A DNA stretch of 64,000 bases from Chryseobacterium paludis (lineage in GTDB: Bacteria; Bacteroidota; Bacteroidia; Flavobacteriales; Weeksellaceae), in contig NZ_CP099966.1 in assembly GCF_025403485.1 (NCBI RefSeq), positions 1,426,001 through 1,490,000 on the forward strand, written 5' to 3'. The notes beneath the pieces were generated by a model, which saw nothing but the letters and a program-made list of their open reading frames with translations, was not told the DNA's origin and made no database searches. Made by a program: the position numbers and the translations under genes. Shown piece after piece: positions 8,761-18,209 of this stretch. Position 1 is the first letter of the stretch. Every line of letters begins with the position of its first letter.

Positions 8761-9261
8761 TTAGTCAAAACCTACTGTCTCGCTTCTTTTTTCAAGCATA
8801 ACAAGATCTTTCCATTCTCCATTTAGTTTTCCAACTTTTTTACGAATTCCTACTGTTCTGAATCCATTTTTCTGATGGAATTTTATGGATGCTTCATTTT
8901 CAGGAAATATATTAGACTGTAAGGTCCAGAAACCATGGCTTTCGCTGTCTAAAATCATCTTTTTAAGTAATACTGACCCTAAACCCTTTCCCTGGTAATT
9001 AACGTCAAAATAAATGCTTACTTCTGCAACTCCTTTAAAACATTCTCTTTTACTTACTGGTTTTAAGGCTGCCCAACCAACTACCTCATTATTTTCATTT
9101 TCCAAAATCCATCTGCAGTCGTTAAAAAATTCTGTGTTCCAAACTTCTCTATTGGGAGCCTCGGTTTCAAAAGTAGCAATTCCGCCATCTATTCCTTGCT
9201 GAAATATTTCTAAAACACGTACTTCGTCACTGGGAAGCATTTCTCTGATTTCGTAGTTCAT
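8761..9261 (-). CDS. GNAT family N-acetyltransferase (phosphinothricin acetyltransferase-like)
   Basis: The protein is 166 aa. The acetyl-CoA binding motif A, QGKGLG, is at residues 90-95 after the beta-4 strand VAEVSIYFDVNY. The N-terminus IREMLPSDEVRVLEIFQQGIDGGIATFET and the NIFPENEASIKFHQKNGFRTVG segment are characteristic of the Pat/YncA subgroup, which acetylates small amines such as phosphinothricin or methionine sulfone/sulfoximine. The true substrate is not deducible. It starts 5 nt after the DUF421 gene ends, so the two are cotranscribed. Confidence 0.88.
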   Translation of the reverse strand: MNYEIREMLPSDEVRVLEIFQQGIDGGIATFETEAPNREVWNTEFFNDCRWILENENNEVVGWAALKPVSKRECFKGVAEVSIYFDVNYQGKGLGSVLLKKMILDSESHGFWTLQSNIFPENEASIKFHQKNGFRTVGIRKKVGKLNGEWKDLVMLEKRSETVGFD

Positions 9262-9266
9262 TTTAT

Positions 9267-9779
9267 TTAAAGATATTTTCTTTTATTTTTTCGTTTTATT
9301 CTTGAATAATGAGTTTGTTTTGTTTGACCATCTTCTGAGACAACACTTATATTTCCATCAACTTCAAGAACGGATAGCTTTACATTTTCTATCTTTTCCA
9401 CACCATGCTCTCTTATTGCCTCTTCTAATTCTCCCTTAGTAATTTTCACTTTATCAAGCGCTTTTTGATCTACTTCACCATCCCTTATTAAAATCACCGG
9501 ATCTTCCTCCATAAAAGTTTCGAAGGACGGGTTTGCAAACATTAATCTTTTTAAGATAAAATTAGCTGCGAAAAGCACAAGTGCAGCGATAAGCCCTCCC
9601 TGGAGAGATGTATCAGGTCCCACCATGGCATTTTGTACTGCATTGGAAATAAGAAGTAATAACACAACATCTCCTGCATTAAGCTGAGAAAGTTGATTTT
9701 TACCAAATAAACGGATTGCAATTACCATGAAAAGGTAAACGCAAAGGGAACGAACAACAACATTAAGAATAGGATCCAC
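9267..9779 (-). CDS. DUF421 (YetF-like) membrane protein
   Basis: The protein is 170 aa. Three N-terminal hydrophobic helices (about residues 5-22, 38-52 and 60-78) are followed by a soluble domain with the family phrases EEDPVILIRDGEVDQKALDKVKIT and EEAIREHGVEKIENVKLSVLEVDGNISVV. This matches DUF421/YetF-like proteins, at the short end of their usual length. Their function is unclear; Bacillus members are linked to spore or envelope physiology. A TAnnTTTG promoter element lies just upstream, and the acetyltransferase gene follows. Confidence 0.85.
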   Translation of the reverse strand: MDPILNVVVRSLCVYLFMVIAIRLFGKNQLSQLNAGDVVLLLLISNAVQNAMVGPDTSLQGGLIAALVLFAANFILKRLMFANPSFETFMEEDPVILIRDGEVDQKALDKVKITKGELEEAIREHGVEKIENVKLSVLEVDGNISVVSEDGQTKQTHYSRIKRKNKRKYL

Positions 9780-9797
9780 AGATATTTTTTATCTATT

Positions 9798-9805
9798 CAA
9801 ATGTA
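9798..9805 (-). promoter_or_regulatory. -7 element for the DUF421-acetyltransferase unit
   Basis: The minus strand reads TACATTTG, matching TAnnTTTG, about 19 nt before the DUF421 start codon. Confidence 0.55.
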
Positions 9806-9923
9806 GTAAAGAAATCTTAAAATATCGAAGTAAATTTTCAATCATCTTCTTTTTGACCATCTATAAATTGGTACAAACTTTGATACTCAATTTCAGGACC
9901 TTATATCCTTAAAAAACACAATA

Positions 9924-10487
9924 ATGAAAGCGCTATTCTTCTATCTAAGTATTTTCTTAGTATTACTCAGCTGTAAAAATCATCAGGATTATAAAAAAGA
10001 ATCTGCAGAACCCGAAATCAGAGAAAAAGTAAATAAACTATACACTTTGTATAGTCGTTCTAATGAAACCCTTTATGATCGCCCGCTTCAAAAGGATCTA
10101 TTTTCTTCTGATCTGGAAGATGTAATAAAAAAAGCAATTAGTGTTTCAAAAGCAGATATTGAAAAAGTAAAAAGCAGTGCTCATCCAACGGATAAGCCTT
10201 TAATATTAGAAGGGGAAGTTTTCTCAAGTTTATATGAAGGATATACGACTTACAAAATAAAATCGGTTGATATCATTGCTAATAGAGCAAATGTTTCTGT
10301 TGATTTTGAGTATGATAAGGTATCCCCTCAAATTATATGGACTGATACTATACATTTAATTAATACAGATGACAAGCATTGGAAAATTGACAATATAACA
10401 TTTAATAATTCTATCAGTACCGCTACAGATCTTAAAAATAGTTTGGAGGGATTTATTTCTTATGCTGAAGAAGATTTAGAACAATAA
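9924..10487 (+). CDS. Putative lipoprotein with a DUF3828-like domain
   Basis: The protein is 187 aa. Its lipoprotein signal (MKALFFYLSIFLVLLSC) has a lipobox LLSC near residues 14-17. The mature domain begins with a helix (IREKVNKLYTLYSR), then LFSSDLEDVIKKAISVSKADIEKVKSS. Later strands (IKSVDIIANRANVSVDFEYD, DKHWKIDNITF) resemble the NTF2-like DUF3828 fold, in which a final strand reads W.I.DI. The fold match is by pattern only, and the role is unknown. It stands alone between divergent and convergent neighbours. Confidence 0.65.
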   Translation: MKALFFYLSIFLVLLSCKNHQDYKKESAEPEIREKVNKLYTLYSRSNETLYDRPLQKDLFSSDLEDVIKKAISVSKADIEKVKSSAHPTDKPLILEGEVFSSLYEGYTTYKIKSVDIIANRANVSVDFEYDKVSPQIIWTDTIHLINTDDKHWKIDNITFNNSISTATDLKNSLEGFISYAEEDLEQ

Positions 10488-10490
10488 AAA

Positions 10491-10520
10491 AGCTGCTATT
10501 TCTAGCAGCTTAAGTTTTTT
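10491..10520. terminator. Bidirectional terminator shared by convergent genes
   Basis: AGCTGCTA and TAGCAGCT form a stem with a 4-nt loop. A T-rich run follows on the plus strand (TAAGTTTTTT), and six T follow on the minus strand. It terminates the plus-strand lipoprotein gene and the minus-strand GG-leader peptide gene, whose stop codon lies within the run. Confidence 0.88.
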
Positions 10521-10653
10521 AAGGACACTGAGCGATTGGAACTTCGCTACAAACTGTCTTATTTAATCTTTCACAGTATACACAGTATTTTTTAGGCTCT
10601 CCTCCATACACTGATTTTAATTCTTGCTTGTTAAGTTTCTTTAAATTTTTCAT
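10519..10653 (-). CDS. GG-leader bacteriocin-like peptide, 44 aa, four Cys
   Basis: A 44-codon frame starts at the ATG at 10653. The leader MKNLKKLNKQELKSVYGG is a double-glycine leader: hydrophobic and charged spacing followed by GG at residues 17-18. The core after GG is 26 residues, with Cys at 23, 26, 35 and 43, including a CVYC pair. Short peptides with a KNLKKLxRxELKxIxGG leader are abundant in Chryseobacterium and are usually annotated as bacteriocin-like proteins. They are presumed to be cleaved and exported by C39-peptidase ABC transporters. No such transporter or modifying enzyme is next to it. Activity and disulfide state are unknown. Confidence 0.82.
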   Translation of the reverse strand: MKNLKKLNKQELKSVYGGEPKKYCVYCERLNKTVCSEVPIAQCP

Positions 10654-10798
10654 ATTGTTTTAATTTAATAGTTGGCTAAATTTAAAACGAAAAACCAATT
10701 AGTTTATTACAAATTTTTGTGGAAAATTTTCACTATTCGCATCTTAAAAACAAAAATTATAGAGAATTTGCCAAATCTATATAAATGTTTTATGAATT

Positions 10799-11194
10799 TT
10801 ACCTATTATCTATCTCAACCGTTACTGGCATCACATAGGTATAAGCCATCATATTTTCATTAAAATTTTTGCGATTTATTTTAAGGTTAGTTAAAACATT
10901 TTCAATTTCTTTACTTACATTTTTGCAATCACCTGTAGAGTGAACGTTCACGATCTTTCCATTTTCTGTAATATCGAATTTTACCTCTGAATTTACAACT
11001 CCTTGTTTATATTCGTAATTCGTAAAATCGAAGTTATCTAATAATTCATTTCTTATGTCACTGAACGTATCATTCTTATTCAATTGAATCTCCTGAATTA
11101 CATTAGTATTGTTAGTCTGTGCTTTAAAAGTATTCATTGAAACAAATCCCAAAACGAAAAGTGAAGCTATAAATATTTGAATTTTATTTTTCAT
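10799..11194 (-). CDS. Secreted protein with a TonB-C-terminus-like domain
   Basis: The protein is 131 aa with a signal peptide in about the first 25 residues (MKNKIQIFIASLFVLGFVSMNTFKAQ). The rest contains VVNSEVKFDITENGKIVNVHSTGDCKNVSKEIENVLTNLKIN. Its strand-helix-strand order and wording (V.F.I..NG.I..V....C) resemble the C-terminal domain of TonB-like proteins found in many small Bacteroidota proteins. No transmembrane anchor other than the signal is present, so it is unlikely to be a complete energy transducer. The function is unknown. Confidence 0.6.
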   Translation of the reverse strand: MKNKIQIFIASLFVLGFVSMNTFKAQTNNTNVIQEIQLNKNDTFSDIRNELLDNFDFTNYEYKQGVVNSEVKFDITENGKIVNVHSTGDCKNVSKEIENVLTNLKINRKNFNENMMAYTYVMPVTVEIDNR

Positions 11195-11479
11195 AACTGT
11201 ATGGTTTTAAATATTATAATTACATTAGTTTGTATTTCTTACCCGAAGTTATTAAAAATAATTCATATTAAATTCACATCTAGTTAACATTGAGTTAATA
11301 TTAGAACACAAATAACTGATATACAGTATATTAAATTTTTAAAATAATTGAAAAATTAATATTGAACTTCAAATTAGATTATAAAAAAAGACCAAACTTT
11401 ATCGGTTCAGCCTTTTTTAGTCATTATTGTAATACTTTTAAATCACACATTTAACTTTTTTCAATACGAAGTATAGGTA

Positions 11480-14308
11480 TTAGAATTCTTTCTTCAAAAA
11501 CTTCCCTGTCAAACTTTTCTTAGACTTGATAATTTCCTCGGGAGTTCCCTGAGCAACAATTTGTCCACCATGTTTCCCTCCTTCCGGACCAACATCAATA
11601 ATATGATCAGCCAGTTTAATCACATCCATATTATGTTCAATAATAATAAACGAATTTCCAAGCTCAACCAGTTGGTTGATCGCATCCATTAATATTTTAA
11701 CGTCTTCAAAATGTAATCCCGTTGTAGGTTCATCCAGAATGTAAAGTGTATTTCCTGTTTGTCTCTTCGCCAGTTCTGTGGCAAGTTTAATACGCTGAGC
11801 CTCTCCTCCGGAAAGGGTTGTTGACTGTTGCCCCATTGTGATATAGCCCAAACCAACATCTTGCAGTGTTTTAACTCTGCTAAAAATTTTAGGAATTGGC
11901 TGGAAGAAATCTACTGCTTCATCAATTGTCATATCCAATACATCAGAAATAGATTTTCCTTTATAACGAACTTCAAGGGTTTCCCTGTTGAAGCGTTTTC
12001 CGTTGCAGGTTTCACAATGAACATAAACATCCGGTAAGAAGTTCATCTCAATTACCTTCAGTCCACCACCTTGACAGGTTTCACATCTTCCACCTTTTAC
12101 ATTAAAAGAAAATCTCCCTGGCTTATAACCACGAATTTTACTTTCCGGTAATTCAGCGAAAAGATTTCTGATATCAGTGAACATTCCCGTATAGGTTGCA
12201 GGATTTGATCGAGGTGTTCTTCCGATCGGAGCTTGGTCTACATCTACTATTTTGTCGATATTTTCCAGACCCTCAATTTTTTTATATGGTAAAGGCTCCT
12301 GAACTGCTCTGTAAAAATGTTTGTTAAGGATTGGATATAAGGTACCATTAATCAAGGAAGATTTTCCACTTCCTGAAATTCCTGTTACAACCACTAATTT
12401 CCCTAAAGGAATATCAAGAGTTACATTTTTAAGGTTATTTCCAGTAGCCCCTTTTAATAAAATATTTTTTCCGTTTCCTACTCTCCTTTGTTCTGGAATT
12501 TCAATTTTTCTTTTTCCATTGATATAATCAGCTGTTATAGTATCAGCCTTCAACAGGTCTTTCGGTTTTCCCTGCCAAAGAATTTCACCTCCAAATTTTC
12601 CAGCTCTTGGCCCGATATCCAATACCTCATCAGCTTCAAGGATCATATCTTTGTCATGCTCTACAACCAAAACAGAATTACCAATATCTCTAAGATTCTT
12701 TAATGATTTGATAAGTCTTTCATTGTCTCTCTGATGGAGACCGATACTTGGTTCATCCAGAATATACAAGACATTAACCAGTTGCGAACCAATTTGTGTT
12801 GCCAGGCGGATCCTTTGAGATTCACCTCCAGAAAGCGTTTTGGAACTCCTGCTTAAACTTAAATAATCTAATCCTACATCCAGCAAGAACTGAAGTCTGG
12901 TTTCAATTTCCTTTAAAATTTCGTACGCAATAATTTTATTTTTTTCTGAGAATTTGTCTTTAATATCATGCAGCCAGTCTTTCAAATCCGATAAACTTAA
13001 ACCATTGACCTCAGCAATATTTTTTCCATCAATTTTAAAACTTAAACTTGAAGGCTGTAAACGGGTTCCGTTACATTCAGGACAAGTCTCTTCAGTAGTA
13101 AAATGTCTTTCCAGCAAAACACCTTCATAAGATTCTTTCTCATCAATAATTTCTTCCATAAAAGGAATTAACCCATCAAAATTGATTTTTATTTTCTTGG
13201 TAATTCCTGCATATTTAAGGTCTTTATTAAATTCTTTATGACAGCCGTGATAAATATATTCCAACGCCTCTTCAGGAATATCCTTCATTGCAGTCGTTAA
13301 ACCCAAACCGAAGATCTCAAGAATATTCTTGATCTGTGCTAAAATCCATTTATTAGATTTAATATCTTCTAAAGGCAATAAAGCTCCCTGATTGATCGAC
13401 AACTTTGGATTATCAACAAAATAGTCTGTATTGATCTTTTTAATAGTTCCCAATCCTTTGCAATCCGGACAGCTTCCTTTAGGGGAATTGAATGAAAAGG
13501 TATTAGGTTCCGGTAATGCTAATGAATGTCCTGTTTCCGCATCCATTAGATTCTTTGAGAAATATTCAATATCCGTACTTCCCAGTTTTTGAATTCCAAT
13601 AATTCCTTCCCCCATCTCCATCGCTGTTCTCAGGGATTTCTCCATTCTGGTTTCGGAGGCACTTTCACCAATAATCCAGCGGTCAATAACGATATCGATA
13701 TCATGGGTTTTATAACGGTCGAGCTTTAGATCATATTCGATATCCTGCAGCTCACCATCAATTCTTGCCTGTCCATAGCCTTTTTTTGCCATCTGTACGA
13801 AAAGCTCATGGTAATGTCCTTTTCTCGAGCGAACAACAGGAGCCATCAGCATGATCTTTTCACCTTTATAATTTTCCTTAATTGTATCAAGGATCTGATC
13901 TTCCGTATAGCTTACCAATCTTTTTCCACTAGCCATTGAATAAGCATCCGACACCCTTGCATACAGTAAACGCAGATAATCATAAAGCTCAGTAACTGTT
14001 CCTACAGTGGAACGTGGATTTTTATTAGTGGTCTTCTGCTCTATTGCAATTACAGGAGAAAGCCCTTCGATCTTATCGACATCAGGACGCTCCAAACCTC
14101 CTAAAAATTGACGCGCATATGCTGAAAATGTTTCAATATAACGACGCTGACCTTCTGCGAAAATAGTATCAAAAGCTAATGATGATTTTCCACTGCCGGA
14201 AAGCCCGGTAATTACTACCAATTCATTGCGTGGAATTTTTACGTTTATATTTTTTAAATTATGCTCTCGAGCACCGTAAATTTCTATATATTCTGTTGAT
14301 TTACTCAT
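11480..14308 (-). CDS. uvrA: Excinuclease ABC subunit A
   Basis: UvrA is the damage-recognition ATPase of nucleotide excision repair and loads UvrB on DNA. It is 942 aa, full length. The first Walker A, GLSGSGKS, is at residues 35-42. A zinc module lies in CPDCKGLG (with the later CPECNG), then an ABC signature LSGGESQR and Walker [13 protein letters not shown]. The second half repeats Walker A (GISGSGKSS), the CETCQGGG zinc finger, LSGGEAQR and [12 protein letters not shown]. It is a single-gene unit with a TAnnTTTG element upstream. The 285 nt downstream hold no gene and no convincing terminator. Confidence 0.97.
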   Translation of the reverse strand: MSKSTEYIEIYGAREHNLKNINVKIPRNELVVITGLSGSGKSSLAFDTIFAEGQRRYIETFSAYARQFLGGLERPDVDKIEGLSPVIAIEQKTTNKNPRSTVGTVTELYDYLRLLYARVSDAYSMASGKRLVSYTEDQILDTIKENYKGEKIMLMAPVVRSRKGHYHELFVQMAKKGYGQARIDGELQDIEYDLKLDRYKTHDIDIVIDRWIIGESASETRMEKSLRTAMEMGEGIIGIQKLGSTDIEYFSKNLMDAETGHSLALPEPNTFSFNSPKGSCPDCKGLGTIKKINTDYFVDNPKLSINQGALLPLEDIKSNKWILAQIKNILEIFGLGLTTAMKDIPEEALEYIYHGCHKEFNKDLKYAGITKKIKINFDGLIPFMEEIIDEKESYEGVLLERHFTTEETCPECNGTRLQPSSLSFKIDGKNIAEVNGLSLSDLKDWLHDIKDKFSEKNKIIAYEILKEIETRLQFLLDVGLDYLSLSRSSKTLSGGESQRIRLATQIGSQLVNVLYILDEPSIGLHQRDNERLIKSLKNLRDIGNSVLVVEHDKDMILEADEVLDIGPRAGKFGGEILWQGKPKDLLKADTITADYINGKRKIEIPEQRRVGNGKNILLKGATGNNLKNVTLDIPLGKLVVVTGISGSGKSSLINGTLYPILNKHFYRAVQEPLPYKKIEGLENIDKIVDVDQAPIGRTPRSNPATYTGMFTDIRNLFAELPESKIRGYKPGRFSFNVKGGRCETCQGGGLKVIEMNFLPDVYVHCETCNGKRFNRETLEVRYKGKSISDVLDMTIDEAVDFFQPIPKIFSRVKTLQDVGLGYITMGQQSTTLSGGEAQRIKLATELAKRQTGNTLYILDEPTTGLHFEDVKILMDAINQLVELGNSFIIIEHNMDVIKLADHIIDVGPEGGKHGGQIVAQGTPEEIIKSKKSLTGKFLKKEF

Positions 14309-14343
14309 AATTCAGTGTGATCCTACCTGAAAATCACGCTGTG

Positions 14344-14351
14344 CAAAATTA
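14344..14351 (-). promoter_or_regulatory. -7 element upstream of uvrA
   Basis: The minus strand reads TAATTTTG, a match to TAnnTTTG, 36 nt before the uvrA ATG. No LexA-like box is recognised. Confidence 0.55.
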
Positions 14352-14550
14352 CGGAATTTTATGGAATTTTTTGTGTTAAAAAGTGTTAGTTTATTCGCAG
14401 TAAATGAATCAAAAGTTTTTATTTTAATTTAAATTTTAAATGAGATAACGGTTATATGAAATTACATTGATCGGGAAAATATATTAAAGCTGTCCTACCC
14501 GCTTTACTTAATCAATTTTATTTAAATTTACATTTCATTAATTCACCACT

Positions 14551-15126
14551 ATGAACAGATTACGCGAGCATATTGAAGAAGTAATTCCTCTTACAGATGA
14601 GGAATTTGATCGTATTCAAACCTTCTTTACGTTGAAAAATGTTCGTAAAAATCAATTTTTGGTTAATGAAGCTGACGAAGTGAAGTTTGAATTTTTAGCT
14701 TTGAATGGTATCTATAAAGTATTTTACATTGATGAAAACGGTAAGGAGCATATCCTGCAATTTGCTAAAAAAAATTGGTGGATGACAGATTACGTAGGAT
14801 TTTTCAAACAAAAAAATGCTACTATGTTCGTAGAATGCCTGAAAGATGGCCAGGTTTTATGTCTCACTCTAGAAGGAAGAGAAAAACTTGCTTTAGAATT
14901 TCACAAAATGGAACATTTCTTTAGGGTAAAATTAACAAACGGCTACATCGCTCTGCAACAAAGAATAACCCTTCTATTATCAAGTACTCCTCAACAGCGA
15001 TATGAAGAGTTCTCAAAATTATATCCCGATCTCATCCTTGAAATTCCAAAAAAATATGTAGCAGAATATTTGGGTGTAAGCAGGGAAACATTGAGTAGAT
15101 TATATGTGAACAGTAATAAAATGTAA
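14551..15126 (+). CDS. Crp/Fnr family transcriptional regulator (first copy)
   Basis: The protein is 191 aa. The N-terminal cyclic-nucleotide-binding-fold domain spans about residues 10-120 (KNQFLVNEADEVKFEFLALNG, GKEHILQFAKKNWW). The C-terminal helix-turn-helix reads KYVAEYLGVSRETLSRLY at residues 170-187. The cAMP-binding Arg/Ser signature of CRP is not evident, so the ligand is unknown. It belongs to the short Crp group widespread in Bacteroidota. It is followed by its own terminator and then the DJ-1-like gene, a plausible target. A paralogue is encoded at 32642-33220. Confidence 0.88.
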   Translation: MNRLREHIEEVIPLTDEEFDRIQTFFTLKNVRKNQFLVNEADEVKFEFLALNGIYKVFYIDENGKEHILQFAKKNWWMTDYVGFFKQKNATMFVECLKDGQVLCLTLEGREKLALEFHKMEHFFRVKLTNGYIALQQRITLLLSSTPQQRYEEFSKLYPDLILEIPKKYVAEYLGVSRETLSRLYVNSNKM

Positions 15127-15151
15127 GTGTGATTTCAATCACACTTTTTTT
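15125..15151 (+). terminator. Terminator after the first Crp gene
   Basis: AAGTGTGATT and AATCACACTT form a perfect stem that begins inside the stop codon region and is followed by seven T. Confidence 0.9.
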
Positions 15152-15242
15152 GTGACTTTATTCCTTCATTTTCGGATAAGTTCCGTGGTAATTTTACATC
15201 AGAAAAAAATAACAATATTATTAATCTGAAAAATTTTAAGTC

Positions 15243-15923
15243 ATGAAACAAAAAGTATTAATCATTGTATCCAATGCAAACTCAATCGGACCTAACAATA
15301 GAAGAACAGGTACATTCCTACCTGAAGTAGCCCATCCTTATGCAGAATTTAAAAAAGCAGATTATCAAATTGATTTTGCGAGCTTAACAGGAGACTCTCC
15401 TTATCTTGATGCTTTAAATTTAGCGGATGATCCTGATAATTTAGCCTTCCTAACGGGTAAAGGCTGGGAAGATATGCATAATGCGGTAAAATTATCAACC
15501 GTAGATGTAAATACCTATGATGCAATTTTTATTCCTGGAGGTCTTGCTCCTATGGTAGATATGCCCGAAGCTCCAGAACTTAAAAGAATTATTGCCGAAA
15601 CTTACGAGCGTAACGCAGTAGTTGGAGCAGTATGTCATGGTCCGGTATCTTTACTGAATGTAAAATTAAGCGATGGATCTTATCTGATCAATGGTAAAAA
15701 TATTGCTTCTTTCACAACAGAAGAAGAGGATAATTATGCAAGAGCTGAGGTTCCTTTTGATCTGCAAACTGCATTAACTGAACAGGGCGCAATTTTTCAC
15801 GCTGCAGAACCCTGGTCTGCGAATAGCATTGCTGATGGAAATATTGTAACCGGACAGAACCCAGCTTCTGCAAAAGGTGTTGGTGAAAAAATAGTTGCAA
15901 TTTTAGAATCAAAAAAGAAATAA
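15243..15923 (+). CDS. DJ-1/PfpI family (type 1 glutamine amidotransferase-like) protein
   Basis: The protein is 226 aa. The nucleophile elbow GAVCHGPVSLL carries Cys131-His132. The preceding strand is DAIFIPGGLAPM (residues 93-104). This matches the Hsp31/YhbO-like side of the DJ-1 superfamily, whose members act as glyoxalases/deglycases or stress chaperones. The cysteine is present, so it is probably catalytically competent. It starts 92 nt after the Crp terminator and is followed within 23 nt by a small monooxygenase gene, giving a stress-response-like pair. Confidence 0.87.
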   Translation: MKQKVLIIVSNANSIGPNNRRTGTFLPEVAHPYAEFKKADYQIDFASLTGDSPYLDALNLADDPDNLAFLTGKGWEDMHNAVKLSTVDVNTYDAIFIPGGLAPMVDMPEAPELKRIIAETYERNAVVGAVCHGPVSLLNVKLSDGSYLINGKNIASFTTEEEDNYARAEVPFDLQTALTEQGAIFHAAEPWSANSIADGNIVTGQNPASAKGVGEKIVAILESKKK

Positions 15924-15946
15924 CCTTTAACATTAAATTCAAGAAA

Positions 15947-16246
15947 ATGAGTCAAAAAGCTGTTTATATATACGCCAAATGGCAAGTAAAAGAAGGGAAA
16001 CTAGACACCGTATTGTATCTCATGAAAGAAGTCGCTGAGAAAAGCTCTAAGGAAGAAGGAAATTTGTTCTATAATCTTCATCAAAGTCAACAAGATGAAA
16101 ATACATTAATCTTATTTGAAGGTTATACAGATAAAGATGCTGTAGAAATACATCGTAATTCTGAATATTTCAAAAATTTAGTTCTGGAAAAAATCGTTCC
16201 ATTGCTGGAAAGTAGAGAAGTAATTGTTATGGATAAAATTTTATAG
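15947..16246 (+). CDS. Antibiotic biosynthesis monooxygenase (ABM) domain protein, putative quinol monooxygenase
   Basis: The protein is 99 aa, the size of a single ABM/dimeric alpha-beta barrel domain. The order is strand (AVYIYAKWQVKEGK), helix (VLYLMKEVAEKSSKEEGNLFYNLHQS), strand (NTLILFEGYTDKDAVEIHRNSEYF) and a final helix and strand. This matches the YgiN-like family, including putative quinol monooxygenases acting on electron-rich aromatics. It sits 23 nt downstream of the DJ-1-like gene and ends at a shared terminator. Confidence 0.85.
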   Translation: MSQKAVYIYAKWQVKEGKLDTVLYLMKEVAEKSSKEEGNLFYNLHQSQQDENTLILFEGYTDKDAVEIHRNSEYFKNLVLEKIVPLLESREVIVMDKIL

Positions 16247-16263
16247 CAATCTTTTCTAAAAAC

Positions 16264-16300
16264 AAAAATTCCGGAAACTATTGGTAGTCCGGAATTTTTA
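16264..16300. terminator. Bidirectional terminator between ABM gene and tssF
   Basis: AAAAATTCCGGA and TCCGGAATTTTT form a long AT-flanked stem around a loop of about 13 nt. It serves two convergent genes; the tssF stop is at 16304. Confidence 0.85.
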
Positions 16301-16303
16301 ATT

Positions 16304-18187
16304 TTAATTTTCAAAGAAATCAACATCTTCATTACTTATTTTCACGAGATATTCTATTCCGTCTATTGCTTTTGAGATAATCTGGTTTCGAAGCATATTT
16401 GACATATTTTCCCAATAGGCTCTTCCATAAAAAGAGTAGTTCTGGGGAATAATTTCAATCTCAACAGTACGTACAAAACCTTCTTTTGGTTTATTACTGA
16501 TCATGGTACCTCTTTTTACCCTTACTTCCTTTACCTCATCTTTTAAAATCATCCTGCAATAGTTCTTGACATCTTCCAGGGATATAATTTTATCTCTAGT
16601 TGTCAGAGCATATTTATAAGCTTGAATGCTGTCTGTCCCTTTCTGCTCTTCAGCCCCACCAATAGTTTCAGTAAGAAGCACTAAAGACTGTGATTTCAAC
16701 TGATTTGAAAGCTCTGTTCCAGGACGCATATGATTAGCAAGAGTACAATGTGTGATCCAGAAAGAAGCATACGTATGGTCTGTCTTTTCAACAGGCTCCA
16801 TTATCACATAATTAAGTTCTTGTTTGATACTTCTTTTGGCATTATTTACTTTTTGTACCATAGACTTCATTTTGTCTGACATTTCACTCAATACTCCTTT
16901 TACATTATCCCTGTTTAATAAAGAAAATGCTGCAATTTCATCTCTTGTCAGTTCTAGAACATTAGCAATCATATCAACTGCATTTCTATTGGTAAAACGT
17001 TCCATTCCTCCTTTTCTGACTGTATAAAGACCTTTCTTTAAATCATCAGCTGGTGTAAAAGGAATTTCCGTATATCTTCTACCTTCTCCATCCTGAACTT
17101 CGTCTACATATAAAAAATGCTCCCCTTCGTCGGTTACCAGCGGAATATTATTTCCCATAATATCCAAACTATATTCAGTTTTTTTCCACCCTCTGTTATA
17201 AATTGGAAAAGCATTAAATACGAATGAAAAATTATCTAAAATTTCAGCAGAAAACTGTGGTGGAAACTCAAAGGTCAGCCATAAATAACGCTTTCCTTCA
17301 AGGTATTTTTCAATTTCCTCTCTACCTTCAAGAAAGTCCAGATTCTCAGGGAGTTTTCCGGGTTCCGAAAACAAACTATCTGATAAGCCTGTTATTTCGA
17401 TAAATTTATGATGATAAATACTTTTAATATCTTCTATCGTTTTTGTTTTGATAGATTGCTCACGGAACATTTGTTCATACCCTTCTGCCTGAGTATTTTT
17501 CAAATAGGATAATCCTTCTCTTATAAACAAAGGATTTCCATCACTTGTAACCGTTATGTAAGGTAAAAGTTTATATACAAAATCAAGATGTTCAAAAGCC
17601 GGGTTTGAACAAAATATACTAAGGTATTTAGGAAAGTTCTCACTTACATATTTAGAGACATTTACACCAATAGTAACCTTGCGATAATCTTCCGGTTTAC
17701 CTTGGAATCTAGCAATAGGAATCTTGTTCAATCTTTCATCAATACTGTAGCAGGTATTCCCTACAAACATGATTGAGGTCTGTACTTTATTGATCCTTAC
17801 ATTTCCAATCGGAGTGAAAGGAATATTAACCTGTTTATCTGATTCTGATTTTACAGTGGAAGTCATCTGCTTTCTGAAGAAAAACTCTGTATGTTCCAGC
17901 AATACTTCAGAAGATTCTGAAGGCTGGGTAAATGCGATAGAATGAGAAGGAATAGGGTGAGTATAAATAGATGGCGTAAGTAATTTTGCCAGCTTTTCTA
18001 ATATGCGGGCATTTACGGTCTGTATCTCATTATTCGCTTTGAAAATCTCAGTACTGAATGCATCTATCAATAATTTCACAAATGGATCCAAAGATTGTGG
18101 GCTCTTTAATCCCCAGACTTTAGTTGCATTTTGAAGCATTCTTGCTTTTACGGATTCTTTAGAATATATATTCTGATCTAAATTCAT
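16304..18187 (-). CDS. tssF: Type VI secretion baseplate protein TssF (T6SSiii type)
   Basis: The protein is 627 aa. The N-terminal region SVKARMLQNATKVWGLKSPQSLDPFVKLLIDAFSTEIFKANNEIQ and the following LAKLLTPSIYTHPIPSHSIAF resemble the T6SS baseplate protein TssF (VasA/ImpG), in the divergent form seen in Bacteroidota T6SS subtype iii. TssF forms the wedge with TssE, TssG and TssK. The gene directly upstream encodes a gp25-like TssE, which supports the call. No tssG, tssK, sheath, Hcp or VgrG gene is in the window. The identification is from motif memory and context. Confidence 0.8.
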   Translation of the reverse strand: MNLDQNIYSKESVKARMLQNATKVWGLKSPQSLDPFVKLLIDAFSTEIFKANNEIQTVNARILEKLAKLLTPSIYTHPIPSHSIAFTQPSESSEVLLEHTEFFFRKQMTSTVKSESDKQVNIPFTPIGNVRINKVQTSIMFVGNTCYSIDERLNKIPIARFQGKPEDYRKVTIGVNVSKYVSENFPKYLSIFCSNPAFEHLDFVYKLLPYITVTSDGNPLFIREGLSYLKNTQAEGYEQMFREQSIKTKTIEDIKSIYHHKFIEITGLSDSLFSEPGKLPENLDFLEGREEIEKYLEGKRYLWLTFEFPPQFSAEILDNFSFVFNAFPIYNRGWKKTEYSLDIMGNNIPLVTDEGEHFLYVDEVQDGEGRRYTEIPFTPADDLKKGLYTVRKGGMERFTNRNAVDMIANVLELTRDEIAAFSLLNRDNVKGVLSEMSDKMKSMVQKVNNAKRSIKQELNYVIMEPVEKTDHTYASFWITHCTLANHMRPGTELSNQLKSQSLVLLTETIGGAEEQKGTDSIQAYKYALTTRDKIISLEDVKNYCRMILKDEVKEVRVKRGTMISNKPKEGFVRTVEIEIIPQNYSFYGRAYWENMSNMLRNQIISKAIDGIEYLVKISNEDVDFFEN

Positions 18188-18209
18188 AAATTTTAATTAC
18201 AATAAATAT

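Noticed and set aside
11385..11421. Possible terminator between uvrA and the secreted TonB-C-like gene
   Set aside because: The arms GACC/GGTT do not pair well; no convincing stem.
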